A stretch of DNA of 64,000 bases from Planctomycetota bacterium. Lineage in GTDB: Bacteria > Planctomycetota > UBA1135 > GCA-002686595. A program made the position numbers and the translations under genes. The notes beneath the pieces are model-generated. The model saw only the letters and a list, made by a program, of their open reading frames with translations. It did not search any database and was not told the DNA's origin. This document shows, piece by piece, positions 7,420 through 15,100 of the stretch. Location of the stretch: NCBI GenBank assembly GCA_014237855.1, contig JABACD010000020.1, positions 25,022-89,021 of the forward strand, given 5' to 3'. The first letter of the stretch is position 1, and each line of letters begins with the position of its first letter.

Positions 7420-9840
7420 TTATCGATCGATGGTGATGGTCAGCAGGCTGGAATGAGCCGCTCCGAGACCACCCTGATCCACCAGGAACTGGTAGTGGAG
7501 CTGGCCGCCGAGCGGCTGCAGGGTTGTTGGAGGCAGGTCAACGATCAGCTCAGCACGCCCTTCAGCATCGAGCAGTCCGCTCGCAATCACCTTCACAGGA
7601 CCGCGCAGGTAGTCCAATCCCTCGACTCCCTGGTCCTGCAGCCCGGCACCTGCCTGAAGAGAGCGCCGCAGGCTGAAGCTCCCGCCAGGCCGTTCGGGGT
7701 CGTGGAGAAAGAGCCGGGGCCTGTCGCCCGGCTGGGTTCTCCCCCAGCTGCCCAGGGTCGGCTGATCCGCAACCGTTCGCAGCACGAGGTCATCGACCAA
7801 GCCCTCGACCACCCTGCCATCGGGGTCGTCGAGCACCGTGAAGCGCAAGCGCATCGCGTCGCTCAGCTCCACGAAACTCTCCAGATCGAAGCGCCGCTTG
7901 TGCCAGCTGTTGGCATGCCCCAGCTCCTCCATCACGACCCAGCCAAGGCCGTCGTCCGCCGAGACCTCAACCCGGAAGGAGTCCTGGAGGGGGCCCGAGA
8001 GGGGTAGGTTGGTCGACCAGCGCTGGTACTCCATCTCGAGGTGCTCGAATCCCAGTGAAGAAAACCGAGGAGTCACGAGGGTCGTGACCCCATCGACGTC
8101 GTTGTCGGAGCTGACGAGACCAGGAGTCGCTCCCGTGACCCAGCAATGCCCTCCCCCGGTTGGAGTGGCATCATCGCCCGGTTGGCTGGTCTGGCCACTG
8201 GCGGCATCCACGACGAGGTGAGGCACAGTCCGCTCCCAGACGCCCTTGCCCGTGACCGTCATCTTCCACCCCCGCCCATCCTGCTCGCAGGAGTCCCATG
8301 CCAGGACCCGTTCCTCTCCCAGGGCGAGCCCAAGGCGACGCTCCTCCTGACCGCCCTCCGCATCGAGTACCAGGCGCAGGGAGTGGACACCGGTCATGGA
8401 ACCCTCCCCAGTGAAGCGCATCGAAAAGATCGGTCGGATCTCCTCTTGAAGATCCAGCTCGAACTCGATCGGGACCGTGGTGAGCTCCGCCAGTCCAGCG
8501 GGAAGATGCAGGCTCAGCCGACCTGCGCTCGGCCACAGGCCCTCGTTTCGCAAGCCGACCTCGAGCGCCCAGGTCTCCCCCGGTTCCTTGGACAGGTCAC
8601 CGTCTCCCCGGACCTCCATCCACTCCACCTCACCGAGCACAGGTCTCGGTCCGGCGCGCTGGATCAACTCGATAAAGCCGGGCACGAGCTGCTCACATAG
8701 CTCACCGATACGCGGCCCCACCGGCCAGAACCCGTCCTGCTGATCACCGATTTCGATCGCGAGAGCCAGGGTTCGATGGCTGCCGTAGAGGTAGTCGAGG
8801 CTGGATCCGTTCGCGACCCCCAGGACCTCCCAGACAGCTCCGTACCCCCACCCCAGCGGTTGGGCGAATCCTGCCGAGAACTCCCGGAAGACCGCATCGC
8901 TGCCGGTGAGGATCGTGTCGTAGCCCCATGGCAGGAGGCAGAGATTCCCGTAGCTGTGGCAGCTGACCGAGAGGTCCGGGGGCGCGAGGAGGGCCAGATC
9001 GCGCAGGGCCGTACTCTCCGGTTCGGAGAAGGGTGCAGACCCCCGGTAGTCAGAGGCCCCCTCCCATCCCGATGAGCCCGGCCAGGCATCCCCCCACTCC
9101 CACGAGTAATTCCGATTCAGATCCACTCCCAAGCTGCCCTGCGGGTTCTGGCGCATGTTCTTGCGCCACATCCCTCCCCCTGAGGGAGCCAGCAGGCGAT
9201 TGAACTCGTAGCCGTCCGGGTTCACGCAGGGGATGAAGAGCAGGTTTCGAGTCCCTACCAGCTCTCGTACTTCGGCGTTGCCTGAGTAGTTCTGGGCCAG
9301 GTATTCGGCAAGGCGAAGCACCGCCTCCCCGGAGATCGGCTCTCGAGCGTGGTGCAGACCATCGAACCAGACGACCGGCTTGCTGGCATCATGAATCGTC
9401 GGCGTGGACGAGATACGAATGGCCCAGATGGGACGACCCTCGACTGTCGTGCCGATGGAGAACGGAAGGGAGACAATCGAGAGGTACTGGACGGCCAGCT
9501 GGTTCAAGCTGGTGTAGATCTCGTCATAGGTGCGATACCCCGCCATCGAACCGCCTCCCGAGTACAGGTAACTCGAGGCCCGTTCAGCGTAGTAGGTGAC
9601 AAGGTCTTCCCTCAGCACCTGGAGGTTCAATCCCAGGTCGAGGAGTCGCTCTTGTTCTCGATCCCCGGCGAAGATCCGCGCTCGATCATCAGCGTGAAAG
9701 TGGTCGTCCACATCCGTGGCGAAGCGGCGTAACAGTTCCCGGTCACGCGGTCCGTCCAGGCGAACTTCCACCAGGTCAATCGGAGCCGCTGATACGCCGG
9801 ACGCTTGAATCGATATGAGTGCCAGAATAGGAACCAACAT
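7420..9840 (-). CDS. Secreted M14-family zinc carboxypeptidase with C-terminal adhesion-like region
   Basis: An 806-residue secreted protein (signal peptide about residues 1-19). The catalytic domain carries the M14 zinc ligands: His and Glu in HHAREP (about residues 164 and 167) and the His of SVSCHSYGN (about 295). It also has the substrate-binding stretch VDLNRNYSWEW and the catalytic Glu in ALAIEIGDQQ (about 363). It should remove C-terminal residues from peptides outside the cytoplasm. The second half is non-catalytic: an Ig/CARDB-like stretch with GDGDLSKEPGETW, then a jelly-roll-like region (DNDVDGVTTLVTPRF, ending LVDDLVLRTV) of the type found in MAM or immune-inhibitor proteases. Start at ATG 9840, two codons inside a TTG. 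Confidence 0.88.
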   Translation of the reverse strand: MLVPILALISIQASGVSAAPIDLVEVRLDGPRDRELLRRFATDVDDHFHADDRARIFAGDREQERLLDLGLNLQVLREDLVTYYAERASSYLYSGGGSMAGYRTYDEIYTSLNQLAVQYLSIVSLPFSIGTTVEGRPIWAIRISSTPTIHDASKPVVWFDGLHHAREPISGEAVLRLAEYLAQNYSGNAEVRELVGTRNLLFIPCVNPDGYEFNRLLAPSGGGMWRKNMRQNPQGSLGVDLNRNYSWEWGDAWPGSSGWEGASDYRGSAPFSEPESTALRDLALLAPPDLSVSCHSYGNLCLLPWGYDTILTGSDAVFREFSAGFAQPLGWGYGAVWEVLGVANGSSLDYLYGSHRTLALAIEIGDQQDGFWPVGPRIGELCEQLVPGFIELIQRAGPRPVLGEVEWMEVRGDGDLSKEPGETWALEVGLRNEGLWPSAGRLSLHLPAGLAELTTVPIEFELDLQEEIRPIFSMRFTGEGSMTGVHSLRLVLDAEGGQEERRLGLALGEERVLAWDSCEQDGRGWKMTVTGKGVWERTVPHLVVDAASGQTSQPGDDATPTGGGHCWVTGATPGLVSSDNDVDGVTTLVTPRFSSLGFEHLEMEYQRWSTNLPLSGPLQDSFRVEVSADDGLGWVVMEELGHANSWHKRRFDLESFVELSDAMRLRFTVLDDPDGRVVEGLVDDLVLRTVADQPTLGSWGRTQPGDRPRLFLHDPERPGGSFSLRRSLQAGAGLQDQGVEGLDYLRGPVKVIASGLLDAEGRAELIVDLPPTTLQPLGGQLHYQFLVDQGGLGAAHSSLLTITIDR

Positions 9841-9952
9841 GGTCAACTTTGCCCCTCCAACGGGCGCCAGGAAGGATATCGCATTTAGAAAAGAACGGGG
9901 CCCCCACGCCTCAAGGTTGCAATCCAGGCCCCCACGACCATCCTATTCGCCC

Positions 9953-10747
9953 ATGGCGACGCCCCTCCGCATGGCCCTGTCCCACCTGGTGGGATGGGCA
10001 GCCGACCTGAAACTCCCCACTCCCCTGAGATCGGGGGTCTTCCGAACCTATGCCCGGCTCGCCGGAGCTGACCTGGCCGAGTCGCGGGGACCCCTGGAGA
10101 TCTATCCCAGCCTCGGAGCCTTCTTCATCCGACGACTGGTGGAGAACGCGCGAACTGTTGTCGAGGATCCGCAGCTGATCGCCTCACCTGTGGATGGTCA
10201 CTTTCAGACAATCTGCCCCATCGACGAGGGCTCCATTCTCCAGGCAAAGGGCCACTCCTACCCGGTGCGAGAACTGCTCGCCGGTGTTGGAGAAGACCTC
10301 GAGCTGGAGGGCGGCCACGCCTGGACCGTGTACCTGTCACCGCGCGACTATCACCGAATCCATTGCCCGGAGACTGCTCGGCTGGTCCAGGCGCACTGGG
10401 TCGACGGGGCACGCTACTCGGTGGCACCCAAGGTCCTCTCGAAACGCCGCGTCCTGTCCATCAACGAGCGCGTGGTGCTGCGCCTCGAGACCGAACATGG
10501 CCCACTCCTGCTCGTGCTGGTAGGCGCTCTCAATGTAGGAAGAATCAGGGTCCTGGGGGTTCAACCAGGGACCAGGTCAGCCCTTGGCAGTGGCAACCCC
10601 TTCGATCGAGGTGCTGAACTGGCACGCTTCGAGATGGGCTCCACGATCGTCCTGATCTCTCCGCCCGGCGGCCTTGAGCCCCTGGCCGAGACTCAGGTCG
10701 GGGAGCCCATTCTGATGGGCGCTGCGCTCGCTCGCTGGAGGTCCTAG
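9953..10747 (+). CDS. psd: Phosphatidylserine decarboxylase proenzyme
   Basis: Makes phosphatidylethanolamine from phosphatidylserine at the membrane. The proenzyme is cut at a Gly-Ser-Thr site, and the new N-terminal Ser becomes the pyruvoyl cofactor. That site is visible as ARFEMGSTIVLI near the C-terminus, so the alpha chain would be about 30 residues. The charge-relay residues are also visible: Asp in SPVDGHF and His in YHRIHCPE. 264 residues from ATG 9953, a usual length for the shorter bacterial form. The 106-base gap to the divergent M14 gene must hold both promoters. A CMD-family gene follows after three bases and is likely co-transcribed. Confidence 0.93.
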   Translation: MATPLRMALSHLVGWAADLKLPTPLRSGVFRTYARLAGADLAESRGPLEIYPSLGAFFIRRLVENARTVVEDPQLIASPVDGHFQTICPIDEGSILQAKGHSYPVRELLAGVGEDLELEGGHAWTVYLSPRDYHRIHCPETARLVQAHWVDGARYSVAPKVLSKRRVLSINERVVLRLETEHGPLLLVLVGALNVGRIRVLGVQPGTRSALGSGNPFDRGAELARFEMGSTIVLISPPGGLEPLAETQVGEPILMGAALARWRS

Positions 10748-10750
10748 ACA

Positions 10751-11374
10751 ATGGCTCTCGGCCCCCGAACGATCACCCTGCTCCGACTCTCGACGGCGAT
10801 CGTGACGGGTAACTGGTCCGAAATTCGCCGGCTCCGGAACGCGGCTGTCGCTCCCGAGCCGGATCGAGCCTGGCGCGAGTGCGTCCTCCAGTGCCACCTC
10901 TTTGCAGGCTTCCCCCGCGTGGTCCAGGCCCTCGCCATCCTGGATGAGGAGGGGGGGCTGGGCGCCCTCGACAGCGATGAGCTCGAGAGCCCGTATCCCC
11001 AGCCTGGCGCCACGGAAACACATCGAGGGTCGGAGCTCTTCGAGCGAATCTACGGGTCGGATGCCGAGAGGGTCCGAGCTGGCCTGACCAGCGGACATCC
11101 AGAGTTCGATAACTGGGTTCTGGGGCATGCCTACGGGCGTGTCCTCGCCAGGCCTGGCCTTCGGACAGATGTACGCGAATTGCTGGCCTCCTGTGCACTG
11201 GCGGCACTTGGACAGGAGCGGCAGCTCGCCAGCCACGCGCGGGGAGCCCTGCGCTGCGGGGCCCCTCTGGAGGACCTGCTGGAGGCCTATTCAGCGGTCG
11301 AGGACCTCATTGGCACTGGCCCGTGCGAGAGGGCCAAACGGAGCGCCAGGCGACTCAGGCCTGATCAGGCCTGA
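10751..11374 (+). CDS. Carboxymuconolactone decarboxylase (CMD)-family protein
   Basis: A 207-residue soluble protein with two CMD-like helical halves. The first half carries RECVLQCHLFAGFPRVVQAL; the Cys and His here sit where AhpD-like members keep redox or acid/base residues. The second half (SCALAALGQERQLASHARGALRCGAP) repeats the pattern. Family members include gamma-carboxymuconolactone decarboxylase and AhpD-type peroxidase partners; the sequence does not say which. Its start is three bases after psd, so it is presumably translated from the same mRNA, though no metabolic link to phospholipid synthesis is evident. Confidence 0.75.
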   Translation: MALGPRTITLLRLSTAIVTGNWSEIRRLRNAAVAPEPDRAWRECVLQCHLFAGFPRVVQALAILDEEGGLGALDSDELESPYPQPGATETHRGSELFERIYGSDAERVRAGLTSGHPEFDNWVLGHAYGRVLARPGLRTDVRELLASCALAALGQERQLASHARGALRCGAPLEDLLEAYSAVEDLIGTGPCERAKRSARRLRPDQA

Positions 11375-11788
11375 GACCGGAATCGACCAGCCCCCGGCTC
11401 GACTCCAGCCCACGGAAGATCTCGTAGCGATGGGGCTGAAATGAGAACTTTTTTCTAGCTGATGTCCTGACCCCCCCCAGGATGGCCGCCAATTCTTCGA
11501 ATTCGCTTTTCACCCCCCCCCCTGACCCCAGGAGAGGCGATTTTGGCGATCAAGCTCGATCTGGCTTCCTACCCTGGACAGGTACTTCGAAGCTCCCCCC
11601 GAAGACCACGTGCAATTTTCTGCATTGCGCAGACTCGGTTCTTGGGGAATCATCAAACCAATGGCGGAGAGAGTGCTTGGTCCCATGGATCTGTGGTCCG
11701 TAGATCAACGGAGGTCCCCCAAAGGATTGGTGAGCATTCTCGTCCATTCGCTTCTCAAGTTTCAATCCACATAGGAAAAAGCTTCCAT
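11375..11788 (+). other. 414-base intergenic leader region with two poly-C tracts
   Basis: No convincing gene. It holds an uninterrupted C8 run at 11471-11478 and a C10 run at 11513-11522, a putative promoter at 11625-11653, and about 135 bases of 5' leader before the P-domain gene at 11789. A T6 run at about 11450 follows a weak six-base inverted repeat and could end the psd-CMD transcript, but the loop is too long to call it a terminator. Confidence 0.5.
11625..11653 (+). promoter_or_regulatory. Putative promoter of first P-domain gene
   Basis: TTGCGC (11625-11630), a 17-base spacer and AATCAT (11648-11653). Each hexamer matches the sigma70 consensus only partly. The support comes from comparison: the same two hexamers with the same spacing, in a block of about 47 similar bases, lie at 12999-13027 ahead of the paralogous gene. 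Both sit about 133-136 bases upstream of their start codons, implying a long 5' leader. Confidence 0.5.
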
Positions 11789-12796
11789 ATGCGAACCCTC
11801 AAGCTCATCTCCATTCTCAGCGCTTCTCTCGCTCTTACGGCTTCTGCCAACGCCCAATTCTCAGTGTCCGGTGGCGGCGCAGCAATCGGCGACGCCGACG
11901 GCGGCCAGGTCTACCCGACCACGATGCCCCTCAACCCGGGAACTTCCTGCGTTACGGTTCCGGCCAACGTCACCTCGATCACCTCGATCGAAGTTGCAGG
12001 CCTCAACCACACCTGGTCTGGCGACCTTCAGATGACCCTTGCCGACCCGAACGGCGTCGAGCACCTGGTCTTCCTGCGTCCCGGCTTCCTCAACACGAGC
12101 AACTTCGGTAACTCCGGCGACTTCACTGGCGACTACACCTTCGTCGAGTCCGGCGGCGCCGCACTTCCCAACTCCAGCGCAGCTGGCGACATCGCTCCCG
12201 GCACCTACAACCAGACCTTCGACTCTGGTGGAACCACATGGTCCAGTGGCGATAACGGCATCAACAACACCCCCCTTGGCAGCATCACGGGTCCCCAGGG
12301 CGACTGGTGTGTCAAGATCTACGACTGGGGTGGAGGAGACACTGGTGGATTCACCGGTTGGACCCTCAACGGCACCTCCGCAGGCGGCGAGTGCTACCTC
12401 GTGATCGGCGACCGTCCCGGCGCTGGTGACTTCACTCCCGAAGACACCACCCTCAGCACCCAGCTGAACGAGGTCGACCTGTTCTACCCGGTGCTGCTCA
12501 ACTCGATGCCCACCTTCGTCATCCCCGCTCCCGGCGGCGCGACAGGCCAAAATGGTCAGATGACCGCTGTTGAGAACCCGACACGTACCTTCGCGGCACA
12601 GGTCGTGATGTTCAACCCTGAGGTCTTCCCCAGCAACCCGGAGCAGTCCAGCAATGGCATCCTGGTCAACATCAACCGTCGCGGTCAGGTCAACTACGTT
12701 CCCTTCGGCAACGGCACCATGAGCATCTGGGCTCAGACCGGCGTCAACGGCAACGGCGAGACGACTGTGACGTTCCCCTTCACGATGCCCCAGTAG
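11789..12796 (+). CDS. Secreted P-domain (proprotein-convertase-type) protein, copy 1
   Basis: A 335-residue protein with a clear signal peptide (MRTLKLISILSASLALTASANA, split by its cleavage before QFSVSG). Residues about 40-170 form a P-domain: IEVAGLNHTWSGDLQMTL, ITGPQGDWCVKIYDWGGGD and GGFTGWTLNG match the family's conserved HTWxGDL, W-x-L-x-DxxxGD and W-x-L positions. No subtilisin or other protease domain is attached. The C-terminal part (GECYLVIGDRPGAGDF onward) is a separate beta-rich region ending in FPFTMPQ. It is presumably periplasmic, on the surface or exported. It is a tandem paralogue of the next gene with identical length. Start at ATG 11789 fits the signal peptide; AGGA lies upstream at a rather long spacing. 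Confidence 0.85.
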   Translation: MRTLKLISILSASLALTASANAQFSVSGGGAAIGDADGGQVYPTTMPLNPGTSCVTVPANVTSITSIEVAGLNHTWSGDLQMTLADPNGVEHLVFLRPGFLNTSNFGNSGDFTGDYTFVESGGAALPNSSAAGDIAPGTYNQTFDSGGTTWSSGDNGINNTPLGSITGPQGDWCVKIYDWGGGDTGGFTGWTLNGTSAGGECYLVIGDRPGAGDFTPEDTTLSTQLNEVDLFYPVLLNSMPTFVIPAPGGATGQNGQMTAVENPTRTFAAQVVMFNPEVFPSNPEQSSNGILVNINRRGQVNYVPFGNGTMSIWAQTGVNGNGETTVTFPFTMPQ

Positions 12797-12846
12797 TGTC
12801 GTGAGATAGGTAGGCGGCCCCCTGGGTCGCCCACCAAATCGAACAG

Positions 12847-12887
12847 CTGCCCCGCTTCGGATCACCGAAGCGGGGCAGTCTTCATTT
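12847..12887 (+). terminator. Rho-independent-type terminator after P-domain copy 1
   Basis: A perfect 14-bp inverted repeat (12847-12860 with 12865-12878), loop ATCA, GC-rich stem, followed by TCTTCATTT. It lies 51 bases after the stop of the first P-domain gene and is matched by a similar hairpin after the second copy. Confidence 0.85.
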
Positions 12888-12998
12888 GGAGCGAGCGCTC
12901 TTTCAGGGGACGTGCCGGTTGCTGGCGAGGAACCAGGGATTTCGAGTGGCTCTGGAGCCCCAAGTCCATGAGGGGTTCATTCCCAGCCACTTTCAGGA

Positions 12999-13027
12999 TT
13001 GCGCATACGCGGGCCTTGCTGAATCAT
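12999..13027 (+). promoter_or_regulatory. Putative promoter of second P-domain gene
   Basis: TTGCGC (12999-13004), 17-base spacer, AATCAT (13022-13027), repeating the arrangement at 11625-11653. It lies beyond the first copy's terminator, so each paralogue appears to be its own transcription unit. The rest of the 364-base gap (12797-13160) holds the terminator and a 133-base leader. Confidence 0.5.
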
Positions 13028-13160
13028 CGAATGATTGGGACGGCATGCGCCAGCTCCCTCGATGCTCTTCCCCAGGGACAGGAAGAGGCCCGGCACCCCA
13101 TGCCCCCCTGCCTCTCGAGTCCCGCGATTCAATTCTCCCTATTCCCCTGTCTCTACGATC

Positions 13161-14168
13161 ATGCAAACCCTCAAGCTAGTCACTCTCCTGAGCGCCTCGA
13201 TCGCTCTTGCCACGACCGCCAGTGCTCAGTTCTCAGTATCAGGTAGCGGCTTTGCCATCGGCGATGCCGACGGTGGCCAGGTCTATCCAAGCACCATGCC
13301 TGCAGCCCCCGGCAGCTCAGCCGTGACTGTCCCTGGCAATGTCACCTCGATCACATCAATCGAGGTAGACGGCCTCAACCACACGTGGTCAGGTGACCTT
13401 CAGATGACCTTGAAGGACCCCAACAACGTCGAGCACCTGGTCTTCCTGCGCCCCGGCTACCTCAACACCAGCAACTTCGGTAACTCCGGTGACTTCGCTG
13501 GCGACTACCGCTTCGTGGAGAACGGTGGGAGCAATCTCCCCAGTTCGAGTAGTGCGGGCGACATCGCCCCCGGTACCTACAACCAGCGCTTCGACTCGGG
13601 CGGAACCAGCTGGCCCAACGGCGAGAACAACATCAACAACACGCGCCTCAGTCTGATCACTGGCCCCCAGGGAGACTGGTGCCTCAAGATCTACGACTGG
13701 GGTGGAGGCGACACCGGCTCGATCGCTGGTTGGACCCTGAACGGCGTCGCGGCAGGTGGCGAGTGCTATCTCGTGATCGGCGACCGCCCCGGGGCTGGTG
13801 ACTTCACTCCCGAGAACACCACCCTCAGCACCCAGTTGAACGAGGTCGACCTGTTCTACCCGGTGCTGCTCAACTCGATGCCCACCTTCGTCATCCCCGC
13901 CCCCGGCGGCGCTACAGGTCAAAATGGCCAGATTAGCCCGGTCGAGAATCCGACCCGGACCTTCGCGGCCCAGGTGGTGATGTACAACCCCGAGGTCTTC
14001 CCCGGGAACCCGGAGCAGTCCAGTAATGGCATCCTGGTCCACATCAACCGCCGCGGGCAGGTCAACTATGTGCCCTTCGGCAGCGGAACCATGAGTATCT
14101 GGCCTCAGACCGGCCTCAACGGCAATGGAGAGACGACCCTGACCTTCCCCTTCACGATGCCCCAGTAG
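13161..14168 (+). CDS. Secreted P-domain protein, copy 2
   Basis: A 335-residue paralogue of the preceding gene, with signal peptide MQTLKLVTLLSASIALATT and mature start near QFSVSGSG. The P-domain motifs (LNHTWSGDLQMTL, GDWCLKIYDWGGGD, IAGWTLNG) and the C-terminal block are almost unchanged. Differences cluster in surface stretches such as LKDPNNVEH versus LADPNGVEH and PSSSSAGD versus PNSSAAGD. No catalytic domain is present. The pair arose by tandem duplication that included the promoter block and the 3' region (TGTCGTGAGAT shared just after both stop codons). Function unknown; P-domains in convertases stabilise the protease, but free-standing ones may act in surface assembly or binding. 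Confidence 0.85.
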   Translation: MQTLKLVTLLSASIALATTASAQFSVSGSGFAIGDADGGQVYPSTMPAAPGSSAVTVPGNVTSITSIEVDGLNHTWSGDLQMTLKDPNNVEHLVFLRPGYLNTSNFGNSGDFAGDYRFVENGGSNLPSSSSAGDIAPGTYNQRFDSGGTSWPNGENNINNTRLSLITGPQGDWCLKIYDWGGGDTGSIAGWTLNGVAAGGECYLVIGDRPGAGDFTPENTTLSTQLNEVDLFYPVLLNSMPTFVIPAPGGATGQNGQISPVENPTRTFAAQVVMYNPEVFPGNPEQSSNGILVHINRRGQVNYVPFGSGTMSIWPQTGLNGNGETTLTFPFTMPQ

Positions 14169-14216
14169 AGTGTCGTGAGATGGGTAGGACCCCCTGGGCA
14201 CCCTCCAGACCGCACA

Positions 14217-14250
14217 GCCGCCCCGCTCCGGATTCCCGGAGCGGGGCGGC
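14217..14250 (+). terminator. Terminator hairpin after P-domain copy 2
   Basis: A perfect 15-bp GC-rich inverted repeat (14217-14231 with 14236-14250), loop ATTC. The tail TCTCGGTTG is not strongly T-rich. Its position, about 50 bases after the stop, and its similarity to the hairpin at 12847 support termination. Confidence 0.75.
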
Positions 14251-14350
14251 TCTCGGTTGAGCCTCAACAGCAATTGGCGGAAGCGAAGCCGAGTAAGAGC
14301 ACGACCCGGAACCCCACGACCCGGTAGAGTTTCGAGAAGACCCCAGTCCC

Positions 14351-15100
14351 TTGAGTTCCCCCGATCCCTCACCCGCACCCCAGCTCCTTGACCTCAGCCT
14401 GGTAATCGCTTGCTACCAGGAAGAGGGTCATCTGGAGGAGTCGGTCCGCGAGATCGTCCGGGTGCTCTCAAGCAGCCGGTACAGCTGGGAGCTGATCTTC
14501 ATCGATGATTGCAGCACTGACTCCACTCGGCAGCTGATCAAGAAGATCGTTGCCGATGGGGCCAACATGCGCAGTGTCTTCCACGAGACCAATCTGGGTC
14601 GCGGCGGAACCGTGGCCGAGGGCTTTCGCATGGCCAAGGCACGAATCGTCGGTTTCATCGACATCGACCTCGAGGTCCACGCACGCTACATCCTGGAGAT
14701 GCTGCGGGCCATCGACGAGGGTCAGGACTGCGCAACGGCCTATCGGGTCTACAAGGTCCGCATGCACCCCGGCCCCCTCCTCCGTCATGTCCTCAGTCGA
14801 GGCTACCGGCTGCTCTCAAGGACCCTGCTGAATATTCCCTTGAGAGACACGGAGACCGGCTTCAAGTTCTTCCGCCGCGACGCAATCCTCCCCATCCTCG
14901 ACAGGTGTGAACACGTTGGCTGGTTCTGGGATACGGAGGTCATGACGCTGGCCCATCTCGCTGGCCTGAAGATCAGGGAGATTCCCTGCCTCTTCATTCA
15001 GCGCAGGGACAAGGCCTCCACCGTTCGAGTCTTCAGCGACACCCGCGACTATCTGGCAGCGCTGCTCGCCTTCAGGCGGCGGCTCAGGCGCAAGGCCTAG
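14351..15100 (+). CDS. Family 2 glycosyltransferase, DPM1-like
   Basis: A 249-residue GT-A fold transferase. It has the N-terminal LSLVIACYQEEGHL, the nucleotide-sugar motif FIDDCSTDSTRQ, the metal-binding GFIDIDLEV (DxD), and DTETGFKFFRRDAIL in the acceptor region. It lacks the C-terminal membrane helices of polyprenyl-phosphate hexose synthases, so the lipid-linked acceptor role is only likely. The first plausible start is TTG 14351; no ATG lies in the conserved N-terminus. Its stop codon (15098-15100) overlaps the stop of the convergent gene at 15097. The upstream hairpin at 14217 separates it from the P-domain pair. Confidence 0.83.
   Translation: MSSPDPSPAPQLLDLSLVIACYQEEGHLEESVREIVRVLSSSRYSWELIFIDDCSTDSTRQLIKKIVADGANMRSVFHETNLGRGGTVAEGFRMAKARIVGFIDIDLEVHARYILEMLRAIDEGQDCATAYRVYKVRMHPGPLLRHVLSRGYRLLSRTLLNIPLRDTETGFKFFRRDAILPILDRCEHVGWFWDTEVMTLAHLAGLKIREIPCLFIQRRDKASTVRVFSDTRDYLAALLAFRRRLRRKA

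Noticed and set aside
11408..11455. Possible terminator for the psd-CMD transcript (CAGCCC/GGGCTG then T6)
   Set aside because: Only six pairs with a loop of over 20 bases; could be chance in GC-rich DNA, so not listed as a feature.
11861..12865. Minus-strand frame (334 codons) across the first P-domain gene, with a similar one across the second
   Set aside because: Both mirror the real genes, and their similarity to each other is explained by the tandem duplication. No family motif or start region.
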